DNA of 64,000 nucleotides, from positions 1 through 64,000 of the forward strand of contig NZ_VWVU01000029.1 of NCBI RefSeq assembly GCF_008638365.1, written 5' to 3'. Positions 24,620-32,900 of the stretch are shown here, piece by piece. The DNA comes from Nocardiopsis quinghaiensis. Its GTDB lineage: Bacteria > Actinomycetota > Actinomycetes > Streptosporangiales > Streptosporangiaceae. How positions within the stretch are numbered: the first letter of the stretch is position 1; every line of letters starts with the position of its first letter. Both the position numbers and the translations under genes were made by a program. The notes below the pieces were generated by a model. The model searched no databases. It saw only the letters and a list, made by a program, of their open reading frames with translations, and was not told the DNA's origin.

Positions 24620-24641
24620 AGTTGAACTATCCAACTGTTGG
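24620..24641. promoter_or_regulatory. Overlapping palindromes upstream of the AbrB-type antitoxin
   Basis: AGTTG-N7-CAACT (24620-24636) overlaps CCAACTGTTGG (24631-24641), a perfect 11-base palindrome. They lie about 70-90 bases upstream of the antitoxin start and are the likely autoregulatory operator, as usual for type II toxin-antitoxin operons. Confidence 0.55.
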
Positions 24642-24709
24642 AGTCATCCTAGAGTCGTACTTCGAGGAGGGAAGCCCCGGAGTACTAACACCAGGAGGTC
24701 ACCACCGCC

Positions 24710-25015
24710 ATGAGTGAGACGAAAGCGAGACGTCGACGCGCGGTGATGCGTCGCAAGAACCAGGTCACCTTGCCTCGCGAGGTCGCGGAAGCTCTTCACA
24801 TCCATGAAGGCGACGAGGTCGAGTTCGACATCGGGGAGAGCGGTCAGGTCACGCTCAGGGGCATGACTTCTGTACCTGCCGACCAGGCGTGGTTCTGGGA
24901 CCGCGGCTGGCAGCAGGGCGAACGCGAGGCTAGTGAGCAGATCGCCGCAGGCCAGACCGAGGAGTTCGAGGACGCGGAATCCATGTTCGACGCCCTGGAA
25001 GACGAGGAGCGCTGA
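24710..25015 (+). CDS. AbrB/MazE-type antitoxin
   Basis: 101 aa from ATG 24710; AGGAGGT lies 10 bases upstream. The N-terminal swapped-hairpin DNA-binding domain reads RKNQVTLPREVAEALHIHEG, then DEVEFDIGESGQVTLRG. The C-terminal half (about 55-101) is acidic and helical (TEEFEDAESMFDALEDEE), typical of a toxin-wrapping tail. It should neutralise the toxin encoded directly downstream and repress the pair. The toxin frame overlaps or abuts its stop. Confidence 0.9.
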   Translation: MSETKARRRRAVMRRKNQVTLPREVAEALHIHEGDEVEFDIGESGQVTLRGMTSVPADQAWFWDRGWQQGEREASEQIAAGQTEEFEDAESMFDALEDEER

Positions 25016-25020
25016 GAGCA

Positions 25021-25320
25021 CTGGCCACGTTCGCCACCACCCCCCGTTTCAGGGCCGACTTCAAGAAGCTGCCCCGGCAGCAGGCAGAGCGCTTCCGCGC
25101 GGTGGTCACCACCGAGTTCGCGCCCGATGTGGAGAAAGGGCAGTTCCGCCCCGGGCTACGGGTCAAGGGCGTGCAAGGCACACCAGGGGTCTACGAGATG
25201 ACCTGGGCACCCGACGGGCGTGCCACCTGGGAGTACGGCGATGAGCGCTTTCCAGGCAAACCGCACGTGATCTGGCGTCGGGTGGGCACCCACTCCATCT
25301 TCAATCCCGGACCGCCCTGA
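25021..25320 (+). CDS. RelE/ParE-like toxin with a non-standard start
   Basis: About 99 aa. The protein FATTPRFRADFKKLPRQQAE, then VKGVQGTPGVYEMTWAPDG, RATWEYG and PHVIWRRVGTHSIF matches the RelE-like toxins that follow AbrB-type antitoxins; such toxins usually cut mRNA or inhibit gyrase. No ATG or GTG is available before residue 28: GTG 25102 would delete the conserved first helix. CTG 25021 (or CTG 25012, overlapping the antitoxin stop as CTGA) must be used, with GAGGAG 25004-25009 as ribosome site. That implies weak, coupled translation. The start is inferred; the frame is well supported. Confidence 0.8.
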   Translation: MATFATTPRFRADFKKLPRQQAERFRAVVTTEFAPDVEKGQFRPGLRVKGVQGTPGVYEMTWAPDGRATWEYGDERFPGKPHVIWRRVGTHSIFNPGPP

Positions 25321-25350
25321 TCGCGGCAGTCGCAACACCACGAACAGCCA

Positions 25351-25390
25351 CGGGGCCCTGGTGACGGCAGTGGCCGTCACCAGGGCCCCG
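25351..25390. terminator. Terminator hairpin after the toxin, twin of 24405-24446
   Basis: A perfect 18-bp stem (25351-25368 with 25373-25390) closes on AGTG, with GAACAG and CTGTTC extending the pairing outside after a 3-base interruption. Confidence 0.88.
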
Positions 25391-25453
25391 CTGTTCACTG
25401 GAAAACCCCAGGCCAGAACCATCTCGCTACCGCCCTGGCTCCTGCTCCCGGGC

Positions 25454-26815
25454 TCAGACGGTGTCGCGCAACGGCATCGGCACCACGTGCTCGGACACCT
25501 CCGAGTGCACCTGGTGCAACCGCGTCTGCACCGCCCTGCGCAGCTTGGTCAGGCACTCGACCAGGGTGATCTCGTCCCCCACCAGTCCGCCCTTGGCCAC
25601 GACCGGCGTCCCGTCCAGGGGCCCTCCGCTGAGGTGCCCGTGCACCGCCAGCGGCACGACCTCGCCGCCCACGTCGAAGGCGTGCACGTCCAACTCGTCC
25701 AGCAGGCTCGCCACCAGGTCCCCGCCGCACAGGTACAGGCCGCTGGGCAGCGCGTGGGCCCCCGTGGTGTCGGCCACCCCGTTGACCACGTCCGCGACCA
25801 GCCGCGCGATCCGGACCGGCAGCTCCACCCGGGCCTGGGCGGGCAGACCGCGCACCTGGTCGGAGGTGTTCACCACCCGCAGCACGCACAGTTCGGGGAA
25901 CTCCGACGAGGTCAGCTGCTCGGACAACTCCTCCGCGACCTCGTCCGCGTGTTCGCTGTCCGGGTCGGTGAGCGCCACCGCGTCCACGTCCACGAACCGC
26001 ACCGCGCCGGTGCGCGCCACGGTGGCCAGCTGCCGCCGGGTCAGCTCGGTGGCACTGCCCACCACCCCCAGCAGCGGCCCGCGCGAGCCCGCCTGGCCGC
26101 GCAGGCGCAGCGCGTAGGCCAGCAGCGCCCCCGTGGGCCCCGGGTCGGCCGCCACCCACACGGTTCCGTCGGTGCGGTGCGCGGCCGCCGCGGCCTCGGC
26201 GATGTCGGTCAGGTGCTGCTCGGTACTCGCGTCGCACACCACGACCGGCTCGTCGCCGGCGAGCAGTTCGGCGGTGAGCATCGTCTGGGTCACCTGGCGG
26301 ACGGGCACGTGCCGCACCGGCAGGTCGGTCTGGGTGGCGAGGATGTCGGCGACGACGCTGGTGGTCATCGGGCACAGCGGGTCCACCGCGAGCTCCGTGC
26401 GCTCCAGAGGCATCCCGTTGAGCAGCTGCGTCCCGTCCTCGGTGGTGCGTCCCGACCCGGGGAAGGCCGGGGCGAACAGCACCCGCACCCGCGTTCCGGC
26501 GGGGACCCGGTCGCGCACGGCGTCGTAGACGGCCTCCAGCTCGGCACCGATGTTGCCGCGCAGCGTGGAGTCGGTGCGCTTGACCACCAGTCCCACCGGC
26601 CAGACGGCCTCGACCACGTCCGTGACGAGGTCGGCCGCCTGTTCGGCGGAAACATGGCGGCTGTCCAGGTTGGCCACGACCACGTCGTAGTCCCCGACCA
26701 CCCGGCTCACGTGCTCGGGGGTCACCGTGGCCACACGCATCCCGGTGCGGGCGAACCTGGCACCGGTGGCGTTGGCACCGGTGAGATCGTCTGCGACCAC
26801 GAGGACCTGAGCCAC
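25454..26815 (-). CDS. Four-carbon sugar-acid kinase family protein (DUF1537)
   Basis: 453 aa from GTG 26815, with AAGGAG 7 bases upstream; the open frame begins earlier without a ribosome site. The N-terminal signature VLVVADDLTGANATGARFAR, KRTDSTLRGNIGAELEAV and LFAPAFPGSGRTTEDG is that of DtnK/DenK/OtnK kinases, which phosphorylate D-threonate, D-erythronate or 3-oxo-tetronates in the cytoplasm. The C-terminal nucleotide-binding region has LYLCGGDLVASLLDEL and VAKGGLVGDE. The usual partner PdxA2 or OtnC is not adjacent, so the substrate is open. A Gfo/Idh/MocA dehydrogenase lies upstream on the same strand. Confidence 0.9.
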   Translation of the reverse strand: MAQVLVVADDLTGANATGARFARTGMRVATVTPEHVSRVVGDYDVVVANLDSRHVSAEQAADLVTDVVEAVWPVGLVVKRTDSTLRGNIGAELEAVYDAVRDRVPAGTRVRVLFAPAFPGSGRTTEDGTQLLNGMPLERTELAVDPLCPMTTSVVADILATQTDLPVRHVPVRQVTQTMLTAELLAGDEPVVVCDASTEQHLTDIAEAAAAAHRTDGTVWVAADPGPTGALLAYALRLRGQAGSRGPLLGVVGSATELTRRQLATVARTGAVRFVDVDAVALTDPDSEHADEVAEELSEQLTSSEFPELCVLRVVNTSDQVRGLPAQARVELPVRIARLVADVVNGVADTTGAHALPSGLYLCGGDLVASLLDELDVHAFDVGGEVVPLAVHGHLSGGPLDGTPVVAKGGLVGDEITLVECLTKLRRAVQTRLHQVHSEVSEHVVPMPLRDTV

Positions 26816-26956
26816 GGCACGTCTCCTTCGGCGTTCGTCGGCGTCGGGGTTCGGCGGCATCCGGCACGAAACCCGGGGGGAGGGCCTCCCCCCAACATAG
26901 GCCCACGGGGAGGCGCCGGGGGCGTCCGAGCCGTCAGGGGCCCGGACCAGCGGAGA

Positions 26957-28048
26957 TCAGAGGTTGACCACCGTGCCCGTGCGTGCGCTGCGCCGGGCGG
27001 CCTCGATGACCTCCAGCCCGTGGATCACCTCGTGCAGGTCCACCGGAAGCGGCTCTCCCTCACCGACCGCGTCGCGCACCCCCGCGTAGAACTCGGTGTA
27101 CGCGCCGCGCTCACTGGGCACCCGGCGGGTGTCGCCGTCCACCCCGAGCACGCCCCAGCCCTCCTCGGGGATCACGCCCCAGTCGGCGGCGTCGGCCCGC
27201 TCCCCCGCCGCCAGCCTGGCCTCCTGCTCGTCCATCCCGTGGACGGTGAACGCCCCCTCGTTCCCCAGCACCCGGAAGCGCGGCCCGCCCTGGGCGGTGA
27301 GCGCGCTCATCCACAGGTGGGAACGGGTGCCCCGGGCGTGGTTGAGCGCCAGGAAGACGTCGTCGTCGGCGTTGACCCCCTCGCGCATGACGTCGATCTC
27401 GGCGTAGACGGAGGCGACCGGGCCGAACAGGTTGATCGCCTGGTCGATCAGGTGCGGCCCCAGGTCGTAGAGCAGCCCGGCCCCGGCCTCGACCCCGCCC
27501 TTCTCGCGCCAGGTCCCCTTGGCCTGCGGGCGCCAGCGCTCGAAGCGCGACTCGAAGCGGTGCACCCGTCCCAGGGAGCCCTCCTCGATCAGCTTCCACA
27601 GGGTGAGGAAGTCGGCGTCCCACCGTCGGTTCTGGTACACGGTGAGCACCCGGTCCAGCTTGCCCGCCAGGTCGGTGAGCTCCCGCGCCTGCACGGCGTT
27701 CAGAGCGAACGGCTTGTCCACCACCACCGCCATGCCCGCCTCCATGGCGGCCTGGGCCAGCGGAGCGTGGGTGTCGTTGGGCGTGGTGACGACCGCGACC
27801 TCGTAGCGGTCGGCGTCCGCCCACAGCTCGGCGACGTTGGGGTACACGGTGACACCGGGGTAGCGCTCCTCGGCGGCCCGGCGGCGCTCAGGGTTGCCCG
27901 TGACCACCGCGGACAGGCGCAGTCCCGGCACCGCGTCGATCAGTGGCGCGTGGAAGACCTCGCCTCCCTTGCCATAGCCGATGAGTGCCACGTGCAGCTC
28001 GGGTCCGCCGTTCTCGGGTGTGCTCGGTGCGTCGGATGCGTCAGCCAT
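26957..28048 (-). CDS. Gfo/Idh/MocA-family oxidoreductase
   Basis: 363 aa. The Rossmann domain begins HVALIGYGKGGEVFHAPLID at about residue 19, with AVVTTPNDTHAPLAQAAMEA and the signature VVVDKPFALN (EKP-like, DKP here). The catalytic region LYDLGPHLIDQAINLFGPV follows. It should oxidise or epimerise a sugar or inositol derivative with NAD(P) in the cytoplasm. Together with the downstream DUF1537 kinase (gap 141 bases) it suggests a sugar-acid catabolic pair. Substrate specificity is not readable from sequence. Confidence 0.9.
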   Translation of the reverse strand: MADASDAPSTPENGGPELHVALIGYGKGGEVFHAPLIDAVPGLRLSAVVTGNPERRRAAEERYPGVTVYPNVAELWADADRYEVAVVTTPNDTHAPLAQAAMEAGMAVVVDKPFALNAVQARELTDLAGKLDRVLTVYQNRRWDADFLTLWKLIEEGSLGRVHRFESRFERWRPQAKGTWREKGGVEAGAGLLYDLGPHLIDQAINLFGPVASVYAEIDVMREGVNADDDVFLALNHARGTRSHLWMSALTAQGGPRFRVLGNEGAFTVHGMDEQEARLAAGERADAADWGVIPEEGWGVLGVDGDTRRVPSERGAYTEFYAGVRDAVGEGEPLPVDLHEVIHGLEVIEAARRSARTGTVVNL

Positions 28049-28150
28049 GCCACCAATCTAGAGGCACCGGCCCCGGGGACCGGTAACGCTCGTCCCAGCT
28101 GGCGGGACACGGGAGGGCCCCGGTATCGGTGCGCAGCGCGCCCGTCCGCG

Positions 28151-28209
28151 GTGGTCTCGCCCGTACTGGCGCTGTCGGCGGTCGAGAGTGCCGGTACGGG
28201 CGGGACCAT
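28151..28209. repeat. Diverged copy of the palindromic repeat
   Basis: Read in reverse complement this copy keeps the core of the 1210-1280 palindrome: GCCCGTA, GGC, CTCGACCG, CGACA, CGCC and GTACGGGC in the same order and spacing. The outer arms differ (GGTCTCG/CGGGACC here, GATCTT/AAGATC there) yet still pair. It lies between the Gfo/Idh/MocA start and the sugar transporter operon. Confidence 0.8.
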
Positions 28210-28278
28210 CCGGTGAGGGAACCTCGCACGTCACACCCGCGATGCTCCCGGACAGCGCGCCGGGCGGGCGGCGAGCCC

Positions 28279-28313
28279 GTGCCGGTCCGGGGCGCCGAGG
28301 CCCGGACCGGCAC
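28279..28313 (+). terminator. Terminator-like hairpin upstream of the transporter
   Basis: A perfect 13-bp stem (28279-28291 with 28301-28313) is followed by CTTTCCTTCC on the plus strand. No plus-strand gene ends here, so it may block readthrough into the transporter operon or end a small transcript from the 28049-28278 gap. Confidence 0.7.
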
Positions 28314-28373
28314 CTTTCCTTCCTGAGAAAGTTCTTCGCCACGCTGAGCAGGTCGTTTTGCCATCGTTACGAA

Positions 28374-28389
28374 AGCTATTGCAATAGCT
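28374..28389. promoter_or_regulatory. Perfect 16-bp operator of LacI type
   Basis: AGCTATTGCAATAGCT is a perfect palindrome with a TTGCAA core, like operators of LacI-family sugar repressors in Actinobacteria. It lies 117 bases before the binding-protein start at 28506. No LacI gene is in the window, so the repressor would act from elsewhere. Confidence 0.7.
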
Positions 28390-28505
28390 GTAGACATTTT
28401 CACCTGGAGCGGATTCCATCGTGTTCCGCATGCCCTGGGTCACACCGACCCGACGGCGGCACCTCCTGGTGCCCGTCGACCATCCGGACACGAGGGAGAA
28501 GCCCC

Positions 28506-29867
28506 ATGCTGCGACCAGAACGCAAAGTGCGTCACCGACACCTGGCGGTGGCGGCGACCGCCGGAAGCGTCCTCCTCACGATCTCGGGCTGCGGCTTCCT
28601 CAGCGGGGAGGGAGGCGGAAGCGGCACCCCCGACGCCTCCGACGTCGACTGCGCCCCCTTCGAGCAGTGGAGCGACGTCGAGGGCACGGTCGACGTCTAC
28701 TCGTCCATCCGCGACGAGGAGGCCGAGCGCATGGACCGCTCCTGGGCCGACTTCGAGGCGTGCACCGGCATCGACATCAAGCACGAGGGCAGCGGCGAGT
28801 TCGAGGCGCAGCTGCCCATCCGCCTGGAGGGCGGCAACGCTCCCGACCTGGCGCTGGTCCCGCAGCCCGGCCTGCTGGAGCGGGTCGTCGAGGACGGCCA
28901 CGCCCTGCCCGTGGCCGACGGGGTCAGGGCCAACGTCGAGGAGGGCTGGGGCGAGGACTGGCGCGGCTACGCCACCTTCGACGGCGAGCTGTACGGCTCC
29001 CCCTACGGCGCCAACATGAAGTCGATGGTGTGGTACTCGCCGACCTTCTTCGCGGACAACGGCTACGAGGTCCCCGAGACCTGGGACGACATGGTGGCCA
29101 TCAGCGACGAGATCGCCGACTCCGGCACCAAGCCCTGGTGCGTCGGCTTCGAGTCCGGTGACGCCACCGGCTGGCCCGGAACGGACTGGATCGAGAACGC
29201 GCTGCTGCGCACCTCGGGCACCGACGCCTACAACGACTGGATCTCCCACGACATCCCCTTCGACGACCCGCAGGTCGCCGACGCCTTCGACCTGACCGAC
29301 GGCATCGTCCGCAATTCCGACTACGTCAACGGCACCTTCGGCGACGTGGAGAGCATCGCCGTCACCTCCTTCCAGGAGGCGGGCCTGCCCCTGCTCGACG
29401 GCGGCTGCGCGATGTACATGATGGGCTCGTTCTACTCGGCGCAGTTCGAGGAGGACGTCGTGGTGGCCGAGGACGGAGACGTCTACGGCTTCGTGCTGCC
29501 CCCGCTGGAGGCCGGCGCCGAGGTCCCGGTCATGGGCGGCGGCGAGTTCGCCGTCCCCTTCGCCGACCGGCCCGAGGTGGCGGCGGTGCACGAGTACCTG
29601 TCCACCCCGGAGTACGCCGAAAGCCGCGCCTCCCAGGGCGCCTGGGTCTCGGCCAACCAGAACATGGACATCTCCGTCATCGAGGACCCCGCGTCCCAGT
29701 TCGCGGCCGAGGTCCTGCTCGCGCCCGACACCGTCTTCCACTTCGACGCCAGCGACTCGATGCCCTCCTCCGTGGGGACCGACGTCTTCTGGACCGGCAT
29801 GGTCGACTGGGTCACCGGCAGCTCCACCGACGACGTGCTGGAGACCATCGAGTCGGCCTGGCCCTAA
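28506..29867 (+). CDS. Sugar ABC transporter substrate-binding lipoprotein
   Basis: 453 aa from ATG 28506. A signal peptide ends in the lipobox LLTISGC with Cys29, so the mature protein is lipid-anchored outside the membrane. Typical family-1 binding-protein motifs follow: GTVDVYSSIRDEEAERM, SGEFEAQLPIRLEGGNAPDL, ANMKSMVWYSPTFFADNGY, EVPETWDDMVAI and TKPWCVGFES. It resembles alpha-glucoside (AglE-type) binding proteins; the sugar is inferred. It opens an operon with two permeases. The palindromic operator at 28374 probably controls it. Confidence 0.9.
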   Translation: MLRPERKVRHRHLAVAATAGSVLLTISGCGFLSGEGGGSGTPDASDVDCAPFEQWSDVEGTVDVYSSIRDEEAERMDRSWADFEACTGIDIKHEGSGEFEAQLPIRLEGGNAPDLALVPQPGLLERVVEDGHALPVADGVRANVEEGWGEDWRGYATFDGELYGSPYGANMKSMVWYSPTFFADNGYEVPETWDDMVAISDEIADSGTKPWCVGFESGDATGWPGTDWIENALLRTSGTDAYNDWISHDIPFDDPQVADAFDLTDGIVRNSDYVNGTFGDVESIAVTSFQEAGLPLLDGGCAMYMMGSFYSAQFEEDVVVAEDGDVYGFVLPPLEAGAEVPVMGGGEFAVPFADRPEVAAVHEYLSTPEYAESRASQGAWVSANQNMDISVIEDPASQFAAEVLLAPDTVFHFDASDSMPSSVGTDVFWTGMVDWVTGSSTDDVLETIESAWP

Positions 29868-29984
29868 GCGGGTCCCCCGACCGGATCCCTCGACGGATCC
29901 CCTGACCGGCTTCCCCCCTGACCGCACGGGGCCCGGCCCGACCGGCCGGGCCCCGTCGCCCCTGCAGACCGACAAGGGGTCTCC

Positions 29985-30962
29985 ATGGAGTATTCGTTCC
30001 TGTACGAGCTTCCCAAGATCGTGTGGATGCTCATCGGGATCGCCGCCTTCCTGGGCGTCATCGGCCTGATGCTCGTCCTGGTCGACGTGCCGCGCACCCG
30101 GCGCGACCGCTGGCAGGCGTCCCTCTTCCTCGCACCGGCCCTGCTCCTCCTGCTCGGCGGGCTCGTCTATCCGGTGCTGCGCACGACCATGCTGTCCCTC
30201 TACGACCGCTCCGGCGACGAGTTCGTCGGACTCGCCAACTACGTCTGGATGTTCCAGCGGCCGGAGATCCTGCTGGTCCTGCGCAACACCCTGCTGTGGG
30301 TGGTGTTCGCCCCCGCCCTGGCCACCGCCATCGGGCTGCTCTACGCCGTCCTCATCGACCGCTCCCGGTTCGAGTCGGTCGCCAAGTCGCTGGTGTTCAT
30401 GCCGATGGCGATCTCGTTCGTCGGCGCCAGCATCATCTGGCGGTTCGTGTTCGCCTACCGGCCCGCCGACCAGGAACAGTACGGGCTGTTCAACCAGATC
30501 GTGGTCTGGCTGGGCGGGGAACCGCGGCTGTGGCTGCTCGAACAGCCGCTCAACACCTTCCTGCTGATCCTGGTGCTGATCTGGGTACAGGCCGGTTTCG
30601 CGATGGTCGTGCTGTCCGCGTCGATCAAGGCGATCCCGGCGGAGATGGTCGAGGCCGCCCGCATCGACGGGGCGGGCCCCTGGCAGCTGTTCACCCGGAT
30701 CACCCTGCCCTCGGTGTGGCCGACGCTGCTGGTCGTGCTCATCACCATCACGGTGCAGACCCTGAAGGTCTTCGACATCGTCCGCACCATGACCGGGGGC
30801 AACTACGGGACCAGCGTGATCGCCAACGAGATGTACAGCCAGGCCTTCCAACAGGGACAGCTCGGCCAGGGGTCCGCCCTGGCGGTGTTCCTGTTCGTCC
30901 TGGTCATCCCGCTGGTGGTCGTACAGATCCGCCGCAACCGCAAGGCAAGGGAACTGGTATGA
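29985..30962 (+). CDS. Sugar ABC transporter permease (first)
   Basis: 325 aa. There is an extra N-terminal membrane helix (IVWMLIGIAAFLGVIGLMLV) before the usual six. The permease EAA loop for ATPase contact is EAARIDGAGPWQLFTRITLP near residue 222, followed by the last helices. The extra helix is a feature of alpha-glucoside AglF-type permeases. The protein forms the channel with the second permease. Its stop overlaps the next start (ATGA). Confidence 0.9.
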   Translation: MEYSFLYELPKIVWMLIGIAAFLGVIGLMLVLVDVPRTRRDRWQASLFLAPALLLLLGGLVYPVLRTTMLSLYDRSGDEFVGLANYVWMFQRPEILLVLRNTLLWVVFAPALATAIGLLYAVLIDRSRFESVAKSLVFMPMAISFVGASIIWRFVFAYRPADQEQYGLFNQIVVWLGGEPRLWLLEQPLNTFLLILVLIWVQAGFAMVVLSASIKAIPAEMVEAARIDGAGPWQLFTRITLPSVWPTLLVVLITITVQTLKVFDIVRTMTGGNYGTSVIANEMYSQAFQQGQLGQGSALAVFLFVLVIPLVVVQIRRNRKARELV

Positions 30963-31933
30963 CGACCACTCCGACGCCCCCCGTCGTCGCCGAGGCGCCC
31001 GGTAGGCCCTCCCGCAGAGCGGAAGGGAGCGCGGCCGGACGGGTGCGCCGCCGGTTGAGCGGTTCGGCGGCCGGCATCGCGGCGCTCGTGATCGCCGTGC
31101 TGTGGACGGTGCCGACCGCGGGGCTGCTCATCTCCTCGTTCCGGCCCGCCGAGGAGATCCGCACCACCGGCTGGTGGACGTTCCTGGCCTCGCCCGAGGT
31201 GACCCTGGCCAACTACCGGGACGTGCTGTTCGGCAGCGGGAGCGACGGACAGCTGATCACCTACTTCGTCAACTCCCTCGTGATCACGCTTCCCTCCACG
31301 GTGTTCGTGCTGGGTGTGGGGGCGCTCGCGGCGTACGCGCTGGCCTGGATCGACTTCCGCGGCCGGGACTGGCTCTTCCTGGGGATCTTCGCGCTGCAGA
31401 TCGTCCCGCTGCAGATGTCGCTGGTCCCGCTGCTGCGGTTCTTCTCCCAGGGGGTGTCGGTCGGTGGGGCGCAGATCCTGCCCGCGTGGGAGCTGACCGG
31501 GGCCATGGCCTTCACCAACGTGTGGGTGGCGCACACGATCTTCGGTCTGCCGCTGGGCATCTTCCTGCTGCACAACTTCGTCTCGCAGCTGCCGAAGTCG
31601 CTGTTCGAGGCGGCCCGGGTGGACGGCGCCGGGCACGGGCGCGTCTTCACGCGGATCGTGCTGCCGCTGATCGCCCCGGCGCTGGTGTCTCTGGGGATCT
31701 TCCAGTTCCTGTGGGTGTGGAACGACCTGCTGGTGGCGCTGATCTTCACCGGGGGCGACAGCGCCACCGCGCCGCTGACCGTCCGTCTCGCCGAGATGGC
31801 CGGAACACGCGGCGAGTCCTGGCACCGGCTCACCGCGGGGGCCTTCGTGTCGATGATCGTGCCGCTGGTCGTGTTCTTCCTGCTGCAGCGCTACTTCGTG
31901 CGCGGTCTGCTGGCGGGCAGCGTCAAGGGCTGA
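30959..31933 (+). CDS. Sugar ABC transporter permease (second)
   Basis: 324 aa from ATG 30959, overlapping the first permease by four bases. Six membrane helices follow a charged N-terminus of about 35 residues. The EAA loop is EAARVDGAGHGRVFTRIVLP. Motifs LISSFRPAEEI and FFLLQRYFVRGLLAGSVKG are typical of MalG/AglG-type permeases. No ATPase gene follows; actinobacterial sugar importers of this kind commonly share a single MsiK-type ATPase encoded elsewhere, which is presumed here. Confidence 0.9.
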   Translation: MTTTPTPPVVAEAPGRPSRRAEGSAAGRVRRRLSGSAAGIAALVIAVLWTVPTAGLLISSFRPAEEIRTTGWWTFLASPEVTLANYRDVLFGSGSDGQLITYFVNSLVITLPSTVFVLGVGALAAYALAWIDFRGRDWLFLGIFALQIVPLQMSLVPLLRFFSQGVSVGGAQILPAWELTGAMAFTNVWVAHTIFGLPLGIFLLHNFVSQLPKSLFEAARVDGAGHGRVFTRIVLPLIAPALVSLGIFQFLWVWNDLLVALIFTGGDSATAPLTVRLAEMAGTRGESWHRLTAGAFVSMIVPLVVFFLLQRYFVRGLLAGSVKG

Positions 31934-31946
31934 GCCCGGGAGGAGG

Positions 31947-32900
31947 TCAGCCGCCGCGCAGGGCGGTACGGGCCGCCTCCAGGGCCGTGGTCCGGTAGGC
32001 GGCGCCGAACAGGCACACGTGCACCAGCAGCGGGTGCAGCTGGTGCAGGGCGACCCGCGACCGCCAGCCGGAGGCCAGCGGCGCCACCTCGTTGTAGGCG
32101 TCGCGGACCCGTTCCAGGTGGGGGAGGCCGAACAGGGCCAGCATGGCCAGGTCGGCCTCCCTGTGGCCGCCGTGCGCGGCCGGGTCGACCAGCACCGCGT
32201 CCTGCTCCCGCCAGAGCACGTTGCCGCTCCACAGGTCCCCGTGTACGCGTGCGGGCGGCTCGGGGTCCCCCGCCAGGTCGGCCACCGAGTCGACGACCTT
32301 CTCCACCACACGGGCGTCGGAGGGGGTGAGCGCACCCCGGTCCAGGGCCCGGCTCAGGTAGGGACGCAGACGCTGCTCGGCGTAGAAGCGCGGCCAGTCG
32401 TCGGAGGGGGTGTTGTCCATGGGCAGCGGTCCGATGTAGCCGGGCCAGTCGGCGCCGAAGCGGTCGGCGCCGGTCATGTGCATCCCGGCGAGCTGGCGTC
32501 CGAGCCGTTCGGCGGCCTGGGCGGTGGGTTCGCGCTCCTCCGACCACGGCAGGACGAGGATGCGGTCGTCCCAGGCCAGGACGTCGATGGCGGGTGACCC
32601 GAAGGTACGGCCCAGCCACTCCAGCCCCCGCGCCTCGGCGGTGAGCACCCCGCTCGGCGGAGCGCCCCGGGGCAGGGCCTTGACGAACAGTCGGGTGCCG
32701 TCGGTGAGCTCGGCGTAGGAGATGTCCCAGTCGTGGCTGCTCCCTGCGCGGGCGGCACGGCCGACGTCGCGGCCGAGCAGGGCGGTCAGTCGCTCGGCCA
32801 TGGTGCCGCTGACCGGGTCCCTGCGGCGTCTCTCCCCGGATCCGTCGCCGTCGTCCCCGCCTCCGAACGCCCGCACGATCGATCCCCTCTCCCCCGGCAC
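31947..32900 (-). CDS. Fructosamine kinase family protein
   Basis: 317 aa from GTG 32900; a later ATG at 32801 (MAERLTALL, 284 aa) is a credible alternative because the first 33 residues are low-complexity. Kinase-like motifs are SHDWDISYAELTDGTRLFVK, RVHGDLWSGNVLWRE (catalytic loop) and VLVDPAAHGGHREADLAML (DPA metal site), as in fructosamine-3-kinases. These cytoplasmic enzymes phosphorylate ketoamines on glycated proteins for deglycation. The GTG shares its first base with the upstream phosphatase stop (TAGTG), so the two genes are likely coupled. Such kinase-LMW phosphatase neighbours are common in Actinobacteria, in line with a phosphorylation/dephosphorylation pair. Confidence 0.88.
   Translation of the reverse strand: MPGERGSIVRAFGGGDDGDGSGERRRRDPVSGTMAERLTALLGRDVGRAARAGSSHDWDISYAELTDGTRLFVKALPRGAPPSGVLTAEARGLEWLGRTFGSPAIDVLAWDDRILVLPWSEEREPTAQAAERLGRQLAGMHMTGADRFGADWPGYIGPLPMDNTPSDDWPRFYAEQRLRPYLSRALDRGALTPSDARVVEKVVDSVADLAGDPEPPARVHGDLWSGNVLWREQDAVLVDPAAHGGHREADLAMLALFGLPHLERVRDAYNEVAPLASGWRSRVALHQLHPLLVHVCLFGAAYRTTALEAARTALRGG

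Noticed and set aside
25361-28216. 951-residue open frame on the plus strand
   Set aside because: It is antisense to two clear enzymes (DUF1537 kinase and Gfo/Idh/MocA) and its composition is that of reversed GC-rich codons.
28440-30851. 803-residue open frame on the minus strand
   Set aside because: It runs opposite to the ABC binding protein and permease, which have domains, signal peptide and ribosome sites.
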